The notes under the pieces: generated by a model
What the model was told of the DNA's origin: nothing
Databases searched by the model: none
Seen by the model: only the letters and a program-made list of their open reading frames with translations
Shown: piece by piece, positions 33,186 through 42,533 of the stretch
Position numbering within the stretch: the stretch's first letter is position 1
Layout: each line of letters begins with the position of its first letter
Assembly: GCA_035362935.1 (NCBI GenBank)
Contig: DAOSEC010000011.1
Location: 1-63,119, forward strand
Length of the DNA stretch: 63,119 bases
Reading direction: 5' to 3'
Source: DAOSEC01 sp035362935
Lineage (GTDB): Bacteria > Bacillota_I > Bacilli_A > ML615J-28 > CAG-313
Made by a program: the position numbers and the translations under genes

Positions 33186-33731
33186 ATGACTGAAAAAGAG
33201 AAGATGATGTCTGGGGAATACTACAACGCACAAACCCTTGAACTGATCAATGAACGAAACAAAGCAAGAAAGATTTTAAACAAATATAACAAAGAACTGG
33301 GTGTGACACCTAAAAAAACAAAACTACTTTCTACGTTAATTCATACAAAAGGAACGTTTGTCATCGAACCACCATTTGTTTGTGATTATGGGTATAATAT
33401 TGAAGTAGGAACTGGATTTTATGCCAACTATGGATGTACCATATTAGATGTTTGTAAAGTGACGATTGGTGATAATGTAATGTTTGGACCAAATGTGTCG
33501 CTTTATACCGCGACACATCCGTTAAGCCTCAAGAAGCGCTTAGAAGGGCTTGAAAACGGAAAAAGCATCACAATTGGAAACAATGTTTGGATTGGTGGGG
33601 GAAGCATCATTTATCCTGGTGTTACCATTGGAAACAATTCTGTTATCGCCGCAGGTAGTGTTGTGATCAAAGATGTTGGTCCAGATTGCTTGTTTGGTGG
33701 AAATCCAGCACATTTTATCAAAAAGATATAA
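33186..33731 (+). CDS. Maltose/galactoside O-acetyltransferase-like, left-handed beta-helix
   Basis: A 181-residue member of the Maa/LacA hexapeptide acetyltransferases. The N-terminal Mac domain begins EKEKMMSGEYYNA; the hexapeptide repeats follow, with ITIGNNVWIGGGSII and PGVTIGNNSVIAAGSVV. The catalytic histidine is in YTATHPL. The family moves acetyl from acetyl-CoA to a sugar hydroxyl; the acceptor cannot be read from sequence. The gene stands alone on its own promoter with AGAGGTGAGG before the start. Confidence 0.87.
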   Translation: MTEKEKMMSGEYYNAQTLELINERNKARKILNKYNKELGVTPKKTKLLSTLIHTKGTFVIEPPFVCDYGYNIEVGTGFYANYGCTILDVCKVTIGDNVMFGPNVSLYTATHPLSLKKRLEGLENGKSITIGNNVWIGGGSIIYPGVTIGNNSVIAAGSVVIKDVGPDCLFGGNPAHFIKKI

Positions 33732-33744
33732 GTATTTCATTTGA

Positions 33745-33773
33745 TTGAGAAATTCTAGATAACGTGTTATAAT
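33745..33773 (+). promoter_or_regulatory. Promoter of the argS operon
   Basis: TTGAGA (33745-33750), a 17-base spacer and TATAAT (33768-33773) with TG at the extended position. Confidence 0.85.
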
Positions 33774-33798
33774 AATAGATAGTATTGAGGTGGTTGTT

Positions 33799-35445
33799 TT
33801 GGCAGTAGACATAGTTATTAATTTAAAAAAAGAAATCGAGAACGTCGTCAAAGAACTTGGGTATTACACAGAAGACTTTGAGGCAATCTTGGAAATTCCA
33901 AAAGAAAAATCACATGGTGATTATGCGACCAACATGGCAATGAGACTTGCGAAAGTGGCGAAAAAGTCACCGGTTGCGATTGCTAAAGAGTTTATCGAGC
34001 GTGTGGATCCTAAAAAAATGCATATTGAAAAGATTGAGATTGCAGGACCAGGATTCATTAACTTTTTCTTAGACAAAGATTATATTTTAGGAATCACCAA
34101 CGAAATCATCGAAAAAGGTGATCAGTATGGTGACTTAAATATCGGTCAAGGTGTAAGGGTCAATATTGAGTTTGTATCTGCGAACCCAACAGGAGCTCTT
34201 CACATTGGTCATGGACGTGGAGCCGCATATGGAGATTCTTTGGCAAGAGTCTTATCAAAAATAGGATATGATGTTGCAAGAGAGCATTATGTCAATGACG
34301 CAGGGAATCAAATTAGAAATTTAGCCTTTAGTATCATTGAACGATACAAAGAGTTGTTTGGTTTACCTCATCATTTAGGCGATGATCATTATCATGGAAA
34401 AGAAATCATTGAGATCGCAAAAGAAATTAAGACTCAATATGGAAATCAATTTATTGAACACCCAGATTTTGATTTCTTTCGAACGTATGGAACCAATTAT
34501 TTATTAAAAGGGTTACAAGATGATTTAAAGGCATTCCACATCGAGTTTGATGTGTGGTTTAGCGAACGTAGTTTGTATGACAATCATGTCGTAGAAAAAA
34601 CAATTGATAAATTAGTAAGAGGTGGATATACTTATCAAAAAGATGGTGCGATGTGGTTAAAAACATCGGAATATGGAGATGAAAAAGACCGTGTGATCAT
34701 CAAGAGTGATGGAAGTTACACGTATTTGCTTCCAGACATTGCCTATCACGCGAATAAACTATCACGTGGATTTGACCGCCTTATTGATGTATTAGGAGCA
34801 GATCATCACGGCTATATCAACCGGTTAAAAGCAGCTGTTGCGATGGTTGGTGGAAACTCTGATATCATTGATATTGAGATCTTACAAATGGTAAGAGCGT
34901 TGCGGAATGGCGAAGAAATCAAAATGAGTAAACGCAGCGGAAAAGCGATTACCCTTCGTGATTTAATCGATGAGGTTGGTGCATCTGCACTCAGATACTT
35001 CTATATTTCAAAAAGTTTAGATACACCAATGGATTTAGACGTGGACTTAATGACAAAAAAATCGAATGAAAATCCAGTGTTTTATGCACAATACGCACAT
35101 GCTAGAATTGCAAGTTTGTTTCGAACACTCGCTAGCAATGGATTGGTATTTACAGAAGCAAAACGATTTGAAAAAATTAACAAAGAAAACGCAAAAGAGT
35201 TAGGACTTCTGCTTATGCAATACCCAAGTGTATTAGAAGAAGCAGGAACCAAACGATTACCACATAAAATCACTCATTACATTACAAACTTGGCAAGTAG
35301 TTTGCACAGCTATTATAATGATGAAAAAATCATCACAGATGATGTGCAAGAAACCAATGAAAAGCTAACGATTATGAAGGCCGTTAGTATCGTCTTGAGA
35401 AATGCCTTAGAGTTAATCGGCGTTGAAGCCGTGGAACAAATGTAA
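33799..35445 (+). CDS. argS: Arginyl-tRNA synthetase
   Basis: A 548-residue class I synthetase. The N-terminal domain includes EIPKEKSHGDYATNMA, the HIGH motif is in ALHIGHGRGAAYGD, and KMSK is in EIKMSKRSGKA. The DALR anticodon-binding domain is C-terminal. A TTG start at 33799 is preferred: GAGGTGG (33786-33792) lies six bases before it, while the in-frame GTG at 33790 is inside that site. The cognate tRNA-Arg(TCG) gene lies 1.9 kb downstream. ArgS competes with ArcA for arginine in this organism. Confidence 0.95.
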   Translation: MAVDIVINLKKEIENVVKELGYYTEDFEAILEIPKEKSHGDYATNMAMRLAKVAKKSPVAIAKEFIERVDPKKMHIEKIEIAGPGFINFFLDKDYILGITNEIIEKGDQYGDLNIGQGVRVNIEFVSANPTGALHIGHGRGAAYGDSLARVLSKIGYDVAREHYVNDAGNQIRNLAFSIIERYKELFGLPHHLGDDHYHGKEIIEIAKEIKTQYGNQFIEHPDFDFFRTYGTNYLLKGLQDDLKAFHIEFDVWFSERSLYDNHVVEKTIDKLVRGGYTYQKDGAMWLKTSEYGDEKDRVIIKSDGSYTYLLPDIAYHANKLSRGFDRLIDVLGADHHGYINRLKAAVAMVGGNSDIIDIEILQMVRALRNGEEIKMSKRSGKAITLRDLIDEVGASALRYFYISKSLDTPMDLDVDLMTKKSNENPVFYAQYAHARIASLFRTLASNGLVFTEAKRFEKINKENAKELGLLLMQYPSVLEEAGTKRLPHKITHYITNLASSLHSYYNDEKIITDDVQETNEKLTIMKAVSIVLRNALELIGVEAVEQM

Positions 35446-35460
35446 AAGGAGGAAATTTCA

Positions 35461-36129
35461 ATGAAAAAATTATTTTCTAATTATGGATGGCTCGTTAAAT
35501 TTATCGGAGCTGCATTGTTAATTGCGTTTGGACTCGTTGTAAAATTTGTTCAAGGTAGTGAAGATTTTATCACTATTTTGGCTGGTTTTATTATTGTGAT
35601 TGCTGCTTTGTTTAGAGTGGTACCACTGATGAAGACCTTGCATCGCGAATTGCTTCGCACCATCAATTTAATTGAAATCATTGCGAATGTGATTGTAGGT
35701 GGATTCTTCTTATATTGGGGATTCTCTGGACAAAATAGTTTAGGAAATTTATTTGGATATTTAATAGGAGCAATCCTATATGCAAGAGGTTTGATTTTCT
35801 TTGTATCAACTGTACTTCTTGGAGAAAAAACCGAACAAGCAAAATTTTGGTTCCATATGGCTGTGTTAACTCTAGCTGTATTTATGATTACGAGAGGAAA
35901 CATCAGCCCAGAAACATTTGCATGGTTAATATTATTTGTATCAGTTGGTATTGGTGCTTACTTGGCCTTTGATGGTGGTGGCGGATACAAACGATATCGT
36001 TATGAAGTCGCACAACGAAAAGCAACCGAAGATGTTAAAGTAAAACCAGTGGTAGAATCTCCTACCGTTGAGAAAAAAGAAGAAGTTCCACTTGAGGAAC
36101 CAAAAAAAGATCAACCTACAATTCAATAA
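35461..36129 (+). CDS. Integral membrane protein of unknown function
   Basis: A 222-residue protein, not recognised. About six hydrophobic helices lie between residues 10 and 178. A short cytoplasmic tail follows, first basic (KRYRYEVAQRK) and then rich in Pro, Glu and Lys. The spacing of the helices recalls HdeD-like or DUF308 membrane proteins, but no motif settles it. AAAGGAGG precedes ATG 35461. It lies 15 bases after argS and 22 bases before the M42 peptidase, so it shares their transcript. Confidence 0.75.
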   Translation: MKKLFSNYGWLVKFIGAALLIAFGLVVKFVQGSEDFITILAGFIIVIAALFRVVPLMKTLHRELLRTINLIEIIANVIVGGFFLYWGFSGQNSLGNLFGYLIGAILYARGLIFFVSTVLLGEKTEQAKFWFHMAVLTLAVFMITRGNISPETFAWLILFVSVGIGAYLAFDGGGGYKRYRYEVAQRKATEDVKVKPVVESPTVEKKEEVPLEEPKKDQPTIQ

Positions 36130-36151
36130 TAAGGAAGGAAGAAAATAAGGT

Positions 36152-37222
36152 ATGGATCGTCAATTAAAATTACTGAAAAAACTGGTAGAAGCAAATGGTG
36201 TACCAGGGAATGAAAGACAAGTCAAAGAAATCATGAAACAAGAATTTGCATCCATGGGAGTTGAACTGATGTTTGACAATCTGGGTTCTGTTGTTGGAAA
36301 AAAAGTGGGATTACAAAACGGTCCCAAAATCATGATTGCAGGTCATATGGATGAAATTGGATTCATCGTGACAAAAATTACCGATCAAGGATTTTTAAAG
36401 TTCCAAACTGTTGGTGGATGGTGGAGTCAAGTTATGCTTGCGCAACAATTTGATGTCACAACTCAAAGTGGAAACGTTTACCGCGCAGTTATGGGATCAA
36501 AACCACCTCACTTATTAAGTGAAGCAGAACGTAACTCTACCGTGAAAATCGAAGATATGTTCTTAGATTTGGGAGTCAAAAGCAAAGATGATGTTGTTGC
36601 ATTAGGAATCAAAGTTGGAGATATGATTACGCCATCAATATCATTCCAAGAAATGGCAAACAAAGATTCTTTACTCGCAAAAGCTTGGGATAACCGCATT
36701 GGTTGTGCGGTTGCATTAGAAGTTGTTCGCAACTTGTTAAATGAAACACATCCAAACATCGTATATGGAGTAGGAACGGTTCAAGAAGAAGTTGGGCTCC
36801 GTGGAGCAAAAACAACCGCTCAAATGATTCAACCAGATATTTCAATCGCTGTTGATGTTGGAATTGCATCCGATACTCCAGGATTATCTGGTGATGCGAA
36901 AATGGGAGAAGGACCATTGCTTCTACTAGTGGATGGTGCATTGGTTGGTCATGTTGGATTACGTAGATTTATCGTAGAAATCGCAGATGAATTTAAAATC
37001 CCTTACCAATTTGACTATTTAGCACGTGGTGGAACAGATGCTGGAGCAATGCATTTAGCACACAGTGGATCTCCTGCGATATCACTTTGTATCGCATCAA
37101 GATACATTCACTCACATACATCAATCATTTCAAGAAAAGATTATGAAAATGCGGTTAAGTTAATTACAGAAGTTGTAAAACGCTTAGACCGTAAAATGGT
37201 TGATCAAATCACTTACGAATAG
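36152..37222 (+). CDS. M42-family metallo-aminopeptidase
   Basis: A 356-residue cytosolic aminopeptidase of the M42 family (PepA/FrvX/YsdC group), forming large tetrahedral assemblies in relatives. Di-metal ligands are visible: H65 and D67 in AGHMDEIG, D in AWDNRIGC, the catalytic glutamates in TVQEEVGLRGA, D in VDVGIASDTPG, and H in SRYIHSHTS. It releases N-terminal residues from peptides and would feed amino acids such as arginine to the operon at 10 kb. It is the last gene of the argS unit. Confidence 0.9.
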   Translation: MDRQLKLLKKLVEANGVPGNERQVKEIMKQEFASMGVELMFDNLGSVVGKKVGLQNGPKIMIAGHMDEIGFIVTKITDQGFLKFQTVGGWWSQVMLAQQFDVTTQSGNVYRAVMGSKPPHLLSEAERNSTVKIEDMFLDLGVKSKDDVVALGIKVGDMITPSISFQEMANKDSLLAKAWDNRIGCAVALEVVRNLLNETHPNIVYGVGTVQEEVGLRGAKTTAQMIQPDISIAVDVGIASDTPGLSGDAKMGEGPLLLLVDGALVGHVGLRRFIVEIADEFKIPYQFDYLARGGTDAGAMHLAHSGSPAISLCIASRYIHSHTSIISRKDYENAVKLITEVVKRLDRKMVDQITYE

Positions 37223-37238
37223 TCGTGCTCACACCCTG

Positions 37239-37265
37239 AAAGTAGCTTTTTTAAGCTACTTTTTA
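37239..37265 (+). terminator. Terminator after the M42 peptidase
   Basis: A ten-pair stem (37239-37248 with 37253-37262), loop tttt, then T-rich sequence. Confidence 0.8.
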
Positions 37266-37290
37266 TTTTCAATTTGCCAGTCAAAATGAC

Positions 37291-37319
37291 TTGAAAAAAA
37301 CTGCTATTTATGGTATCAT
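37291..37319 (+). promoter_or_regulatory. Promoter of the tRNA-Arg/yggS unit
   Basis: TTGAAA (37291-37296), a 17-base spacer and TATCAT (37314-37319) with TGG before it. Confidence 0.82.
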
Positions 37320-37336
37320 AATTAAAGTAGCAAGTT

Positions 37337-37413
37337 GCGTTCGTAGCTCAATTGGATAGAGCATCTGACTTCGGATCAGAGGGTTGTGGGTTCGAGTCCT
37401 ACCGAGCGCGCCA
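37337..37413 (+). tRNA. tRNA-Arg, anticodon TCG
   Basis: A complete cloverleaf. The acceptor stem is 37337-37343 with 37403-37409 (one G-U pair). The D arm contains TAGCTCAATTGGATAGAGCA. The anticodon stem tctga/tcaga encloses the loop CTTCGGA, giving anticodon TCG (reads CGA and, by wobble, other CGN codons). The T arm has GTTCGAGTC. Discriminator G and CCA (37411-37413) are encoded. yggS starts 21 bases later, so the tRNA and the protein genes may share the promoter. Confidence 0.97.
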
Positions 37414-37434
37414 ATTATATGTTAAGGTGGTACT

Positions 37435-38082
37435 ATGAGTATTAAAGAACAAGTTGCATTGGTCAAAGAGACATTGTTGTCTTATCCTAATGTGAAAATT
37501 GTAGCAGCAGCAAAATATATTGGTATAGACCAAACAAAAGAATTGATTGATGCAGGAATATATGAGTTGGGTGAAAACCGCACTGATGCTTTGTTAGAGA
37601 AGTATGATGCGTTAAAAGAACACAAAATCGTCTGGCATTTCTTTGGTACGCTTCAAACAAGAAAAGTAAGAGACATTATCAATAAGATTGATTACTTGCA
37701 TTCACTTGATAGTTTATCGCTTGCCAACGAAATCAACAAACGAGCAACAAAACCACTAAAATGTTTTGTTCAAGTCAACATCAGTGAAGAACCAAACAAA
37801 TCTGGAATTGAAGCGATTAAGGTTAAGGGATTCATTAAGTCACTGGAAAAATATCCTAACATTGAAGTGATTGGACTTATGACGATAGCGAAACTAACCT
37901 ATGACAAAGAGCTACTTGCGGGATACTTTAAAAGCATGAAAAAGTTACGCGATGAAATAATGGAATTAGGGTTGCCTTATGCGCCATGTACCGAATTATC
38001 CATGGGAATGTCAAATGATTATCTCATTGCTTGTGAACATGGATCAACATTAGTAAGACTAGGTCGAATTTTGTTAAAATAG
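37435..38082 (+). CDS. yggS: YggS-family PLP homeostasis protein (YlmE)
   Basis: A 215-residue single-domain PLP protein of the alanine-racemase barrel type, without racemase activity. The PLP lysine is K27 in IVAAAKYIG. YELGENRTD, WHFFGTLQTRK and LSMGMSNDY are hallmark segments. It keeps free PLP in balance. AAGGTGG precedes the ATG. It opens the conserved cell-division cluster yggS-sepF-yggT-ylmH. Confidence 0.93.
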   Translation: MSIKEQVALVKETLLSYPNVKIVAAAKYIGIDQTKELIDAGIYELGENRTDALLEKYDALKEHKIVWHFFGTLQTRKVRDIINKIDYLHSLDSLSLANEINKRATKPLKCFVQVNISEEPNKSGIEAIKVKGFIKSLEKYPNIEVIGLMTIAKLTYDKELLAGYFKSMKKLRDEIMELGLPYAPCTELSMGMSNDYLIACEHGSTLVRLGRILLK

Positions 38083-38092
38083 GAGGCGTTTT

Positions 38093-38500
38093 ATGGGATT
38101 ACTGAAACGTAAGAAACAGGTAAAAAATATTGCATTAAGCGAATACGATTACCGTCCCAATTTACAAACAAATCAACCAGTTGATGGTGATAAAAAGAAA
38201 AAACGTAGATTCGATCGACGTAATTTGATTACGGCTTTTGATATGATGCAATCTGAAATTGTGAAAGACAAAGATCAATTGTTTGACCTCTGTGATATCA
38301 TTATGAGTGGAAGAGCAGTGTTGGCAAATTTTGAACGATTATCAATTGAGGATGCAAATTATATGTTAACGTTTCTATCTGGTGCTGTCTATGCATTAGA
38401 AGGAGAAGTACATAAAACAGGATCTCGAACATTCCTGTTTGCTGGTAAGAAACAATATACCGATGGGACACTCCATCAATTTATAGAGGACATAAAATAA
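38093..38500 (+). CDS. sepF: Cell division protein SepF
   Basis: A 135-residue cytoplasmic protein that tethers FtsZ to the membrane and shapes the septum. The N-terminus GLLKRKKQ is a short amphipathic/basic anchor. A variable Lys-rich linker (about 50-65) follows, and the SepF core is residues 65-135. The core includes GRAVLANFERL and ANYMLTFLSGAVYALEG. AGGAGGCG precedes it, 11 bases after yggS. Its presence implies FtsZ-based division. Confidence 0.92.
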   Translation: MGLLKRKKQVKNIALSEYDYRPNLQTNQPVDGDKKKKRRFDRRNLITAFDMMQSEIVKDKDQLFDLCDIIMSGRAVLANFERLSIEDANYMLTFLSGAVYALEGEVHKTGSRTFLFAGKKQYTDGTLHQFIEDIK

Positions 38501-38501
38501 C

Positions 38502-38771
38502 ATGGAAATATTAATATTAATTTTAATTGGTCTATATTATCTGATGTATGGATATTTATACTTTATGATTGCAACAATCATTTTAGGTTGGATTCCAGGG
38601 ATTAGAGAAAGTAGATTTTACCAAATTATGGATAAAATCACTAGTTTTTATATGGGACGATTCCGAGGACTACTTGTGTTTGGGATGATGGATTTCACCC
38701 CAATATTAGGATTCATAGTATACCAACTAGCAATGTTTGGTTTGGGTCAGTTAATCAGTTTTATTGGTTAG
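38502..38771 (+). CDS. YggT-family membrane protein (YlmG)
   Basis: An 89-residue protein with two hydrophobic helices (about 2-27 and 63-87) around the conserved loop SFYMGRFRGLL with a following DFTPILGFIVYQL. This pattern marks the YggT/YlmG family, which is linked to cell division and nucleoid distribution. It starts one base after sepF and ends one base before ylmH. Confidence 0.88.
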   Translation: MEILILILIGLYYLMYGYLYFMIATIILGWIPGIRESRFYQIMDKITSFYMGRFRGLLVFGMMDFTPILGFIVYQLAMFGLGQLISFIG

Positions 38772-38772
38772 T

Positions 38773-39519
38773 ATGAGCGAAGAATTTGATATTCTAATCA
38801 AGAATTTCAAACACTATCAGGAAGTTGCGACAAAGCATGGTAGAGTGTTAACAAAATTCTTAAATGAAACCGAATGTGAGTTATTAGATGGGATTATTAA
38901 AGAACCCGCAACTTACCAACTCTATGGTGGATATGAAGATGCTGAAATGAAAAAAGCGTTGATTCATCATGTTGATGATTCTGCGGTAGAGGATGAGTTT
39001 GAGATTGTAATGCTTGAACTAAAAGCAAATCCAAAGTTTTTGGTGCTAACACACAAACATATCTTTGGAACAATGATGAGTTTAGGAATCAAACGAAATA
39101 CCTTTGGTGACATCGTTGTAAGTGATCAGGCGTATCTCTTTGTCGATAAAACAATAGCTGACTACGTGATGAATGAACTTACGATGATTGGTGGAGCTAG
39201 GGTTGAAGTCACAGCGAAAGATCCAAAAATGTATCAATCCATATTGAAAAAAGAATATGCGATGGAACAAATAATCATAGCCTCGATGCGACTAGATGCC
39301 ATTGTAGCTCGAGTTGCACATCTTTCAAGAGAGAAAGCACAAATCATTATTAAAGAACAACTTGTGAAATGCAATCACAAAATCAGTGAAAATCCTTCGC
39401 AAATTGTGAAAATAAATGATATAATAAGTATTAGAAAGTTTGGACGAGTGAAAGTATTTGGTGTGATTGGTCAAACCAAAAAAGATCGCATCGTCTTATC
39501 CATAGGAACATTGCGTTAA
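38773..39519 (+). CDS. ylmH: YlmH, S4-domain RNA-binding protein
   Basis: A 248-residue protein with a C-terminal S4 domain (about 170-230; MRLDAIVARVAHLSREKA). YlmH of Firmicutes binds 50S-peptidyl-tRNA complexes and can act in ribosome quality control like RqcP (recent literature). ATG 38773 follows the yggT stop by one base with no clear Shine-Dalgarno, so translation is probably coupled. In Bacillus, divIVA comes next; here the T-box leader of ileS follows at once. Confidence 0.88.
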   Translation: MSEEFDILIKNFKHYQEVATKHGRVLTKFLNETECELLDGIIKEPATYQLYGGYEDAEMKKALIHHVDDSAVEDEFEIVMLELKANPKFLVLTHKHIFGTMMSLGIKRNTFGDIVVSDQAYLFVDKTIADYVMNELTMIGGARVEVTAKDPKMYQSILKKEYAMEQIIIASMRLDAIVARVAHLSREKAQIIIKEQLVKCNHKISENPSQIVKINDIISIRKFGRVKVFGVIGQTKKDRIVLSIGTLR

Positions 39520-39760
39520 TTTAGGACGTAAGAAGAATCAAAGATTTTATAGAGAACAAGGCAATTGGTGGAAGCATTGTAATCTTTCTTCTTAGGATCA
39601 CCTAAAGTGCATTTGGAAGAAAAACAAGAGATTGTTCGTAGAACCAAACGTGATTCTAGCGTTAATAGAACCATAAGAGCATGTTTTCATAACATGAACT
39701 AAGGTGGTACCGCGCTTTAAATGCATCAAGCGTCCTTAGCAATAAGGATGCTTTTTTTTC
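39520..39760 (+). promoter_or_regulatory. Isoleucine T-box leader of ileS
   Basis: Stem I is closed by tttagg (39520-39525) with cctaaa (39601-39606). The specifier loop on the 3' side reads ATC at 39597-39599 (Ile). The T-box sequence AAGGTGGTACCGCG is at 39701-39714 and pairs with the uncharged tRNA-Ile acceptor end. It is followed by a terminator stem (39729-39752) and eight Ts. Uncharged tRNA-Ile should favour the antiterminator and raise transcription of ileS and any genes downstream. Confidence 0.95.
39729..39760 (+). terminator. T-box-controlled terminator of the ileS leader
   Basis: A ten-pair stem (agcgtcctta / taaggatgct with one G-U) with loop gcaa, followed by a run of Ts. It is mutually exclusive with the T-box antiterminator. 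Confidence 0.88.
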
Positions 39761-39787
39761 TAAAATAGATCAAAAGGGAGTAGCACT

Positions 39788-42520
39788 ATGAAAGATTTTA
39801 AAGACACATTACGAATGATGACGACAGAGTTTCCAATGAGGGGGAATATGGGAGTGAATGAACTTCCAATCCAAGAACGTTGGTTTCAAGAAGGATTATA
39901 TGAGAAGGTTTTAGCTAAAAACAAAGATAAATCTTCTTATGTTTTGCATGATGGACCACCATATGCGAATGGAAACATCCACATTGGCCATGCATTAAAC
40001 AAAATATTAAAGGACTTTGTTGTTCGTTATAAGACCATGAGTGGATTCTATAGCCCTTATGTTCCAGGTTGGGATACGCATGGATTGCCAATTGAATCAG
40101 CATTAACCAAAGATAAGAAAATCAACCGTAAAGAAATGAGTGTTGCTGATTTCAGAACAGCATGTACAAATTACGCCTTAGAACAAATTGAAATCCAGAA
40201 AGAGCAATTCAAACGTTTGGGTATATTAGGTGAGTGGGATAATCCATATGTTACCTTAGACAAACGCTATGAAGCAGTTCAAATTAGAGCATTTGGTAAA
40301 ATGGTCGAACGTGGATTAATCTTCAAAGGATTAAAACCTGTATACTGGAGTCCTTCGAGTGAAACTGCTCTCGCTGAGGCTGAAATTGAGTATCATAATG
40401 TGAAATCACCATCTATTTATTTGGCATTTAAAGTCGTGGATGGAAAGAACATCGTTTCCAATGATTGTGAGTTGGTTATTTGGACAACCACACCTTGGAC
40501 GATACCTGCCAATCTAGCAATCGCAGTCAATGAAGATTTGACGTATGTTGTGGTTTCTGCGAACAATCGCTACTTTATCGTTGTTTCAGATTTATTAGAA
40601 AGTTTTGTAAAAGCAGTAGGCTTTGATACGTATACGGTTGCGAAAAAGATTCCTGGAGCTAATTTGGAAGGAATCTTATATGAACATCCATTATATGGAC
40701 GCATTTCTCCAGTTGTAATCAGTGATCATGTTACGGTAGAAGCTGGTACTGGACTCGTTCATATCGCACCAGGTCACGGAGAAGATGACTTTGTTGTAGG
40801 GAAAAAATACGGACTAGACGTATTGTGTCCTGTTGATGGCAAAGGAGTAATGACCGAAGAATCGGGAGAATTTGCTGGACTATTTTACGAAGATGCAAAT
40901 AAAGCAATTGTGAAACGTCTAGAAGAAGAAAATGCGTTGTTAAAATTAGAGTTTGTGACACATAGCTATCCACACGACTGGAGAACAAAAAAACCAGTTA
41001 TCTTCCGAGCAACCCAACAATGGTTCGCTTCGATTGAAGGATTTAAAAAGGATATGCTTCAAGCCGTATCAAAAATTGAATGGCATCCAACTTGGGGTGA
41101 AACAAGAATTGCGAATATGATCAAAGATCGACATGAATGGTGTATTTCACGCCAACGTGCATGGGGAGTTCCAATTCCAGTCTTTTACGCAGAAGATGGC
41201 AGTGAGATTTTAGATCAAGTCTTGATTGAACATGTCGCAACATTATTTGAACAATTTGGATCAAACATTTGGTTTGATAAACCAGCAGAAGAATTGTTGC
41301 CAGCTGGGTATACTCATAAAAACAGTCCGAATGGAATCTTTACCAAAGAAACAGACATTATGGATGTTTGGTTTGATTCCGGAACATCTCATCAAGCAGT
41401 ACTAGTAGATCGAGGATTGCCATATCCAGCAGACTTGTATTTAGAAGGATCTGATCAATATCGTGGGTGGTTCAATTCGAGTTTATCGATCGGCGTTGCG
41501 ATGACAAAGCAATCTCCATATAAAACAATTGTTAGCCATGGGTTTGTTCTTGACGGAGAAGGTCGTAAGATGAGTAAATCACTAGGAAATGTGGTAGACC
41601 CTAATACAGTGACCAAGGAATTTGGGGCAGATGTGTTAAGAATGTGGGTAGCAAGTGTTGATTATCAATCAGATGTACGTATTTCTAAAGATTTGATCAA
41701 GCAAACAAGTGAGGCATATCGTAAGATCCGCAATACATTCCGCTTCTTATTAGGAAATGTATTTGACTTTAATCCATCGAAAGATAAAGTGGCATATGAC
41801 CGCTTGCCTGAAATTGATCAATATATGATGGTGAAACTAAATAAACTGATTAGTGATGTTCAAACATCTTACCATGATTTCGCATTTGATGAAGTCGGAC
41901 GTATGATTTTAAACTATATGACAAACGAACTGTCAAGTTTTTATCTTGACTTTACGAAAGATATCTTGTATATTGAAGCTGAGGATAACTTCGAACGACG
42001 CAGTATCCAAACCGTGTTTTATGCGCATTTAGACGCATTGACAAAACTTTTGACACCAATTATTCCACATACAACAGAGGAAGTATATTCGTATATGCCA
42101 GGCGATCGACTCGAAAGCATTTATTTAACGGATATGCCAATTGCTAAATCATACCCGAATGCATCAGATTTACTAGATAAATATGCGCAATTTATGATTA
42201 TTCGCGATGATGTCTTAAAAGCACTTGAAATGGCAAGAAACGAGAAAGTCATTGGTAAGAGTTTGGTTGCTGAACTAAACATTTATCCAACACCAAAAAC
42301 TGCGAAAATACTAGCAGGACTCAAAGTAGATTTACAGAAGGTATTCATTGTTTCTAAATGTAATATCGTGAATCATACGATTGGTGGAGTTGTGTTTGAC
42401 AGTGGAGAAATCTTAGTCAAAGCATATGATGGTCATACTTGTGCAAGATGTTGGCAAGTGGTTGATCATGTCAATCAAGATGAATTATGTCCACGTTGTA
42501 ACGAGGTTATAAATAAATAA
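39788..42520 (+). CDS. ileS: Isoleucyl-tRNA synthetase
   Basis: A 910-residue class I synthetase of the bacterial type. The HIGH motif is in GNIHIGHALNK and KMSKS in EGRKMSKSLGN. The editing (CP1) domain includes WTTTPWTIPAN. A C-terminal zinc site is present: CARCWQ and CPRCNE. AAGGGAG precedes the ATG. It is regulated by the T-box directly upstream. Confidence 0.97.
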   Translation: MKDFKDTLRMMTTEFPMRGNMGVNELPIQERWFQEGLYEKVLAKNKDKSSYVLHDGPPYANGNIHIGHALNKILKDFVVRYKTMSGFYSPYVPGWDTHGLPIESALTKDKKINRKEMSVADFRTACTNYALEQIEIQKEQFKRLGILGEWDNPYVTLDKRYEAVQIRAFGKMVERGLIFKGLKPVYWSPSSETALAEAEIEYHNVKSPSIYLAFKVVDGKNIVSNDCELVIWTTTPWTIPANLAIAVNEDLTYVVVSANNRYFIVVSDLLESFVKAVGFDTYTVAKKIPGANLEGILYEHPLYGRISPVVISDHVTVEAGTGLVHIAPGHGEDDFVVGKKYGLDVLCPVDGKGVMTEESGEFAGLFYEDANKAIVKRLEEENALLKLEFVTHSYPHDWRTKKPVIFRATQQWFASIEGFKKDMLQAVSKIEWHPTWGETRIANMIKDRHEWCISRQRAWGVPIPVFYAEDGSEILDQVLIEHVATLFEQFGSNIWFDKPAEELLPAGYTHKNSPNGIFTKETDIMDVWFDSGTSHQAVLVDRGLPYPADLYLEGSDQYRGWFNSSLSIGVAMTKQSPYKTIVSHGFVLDGEGRKMSKSLGNVVDPNTVTKEFGADVLRMWVASVDYQSDVRISKDLIKQTSEAYRKIRNTFRFLLGNVFDFNPSKDKVAYDRLPEIDQYMMVKLNKLISDVQTSYHDFAFDEVGRMILNYMTNELSSFYLDFTKDILYIEAEDNFERRSIQTVFYAHLDALTKLLTPIIPHTTEEVYSYMPGDRLESIYLTDMPIAKSYPNASDLLDKYAQFMIIRDDVLKALEMARNEKVIGKSLVAELNIYPTPKTAKILAGLKVDLQKVFIVSKCNIVNHTIGGVVFDSGEILVKAYDGHTCARCWQVVDHVNQDELCPRCNEVINK

Positions 42521-42533
42521 GGGGGAACGAACT

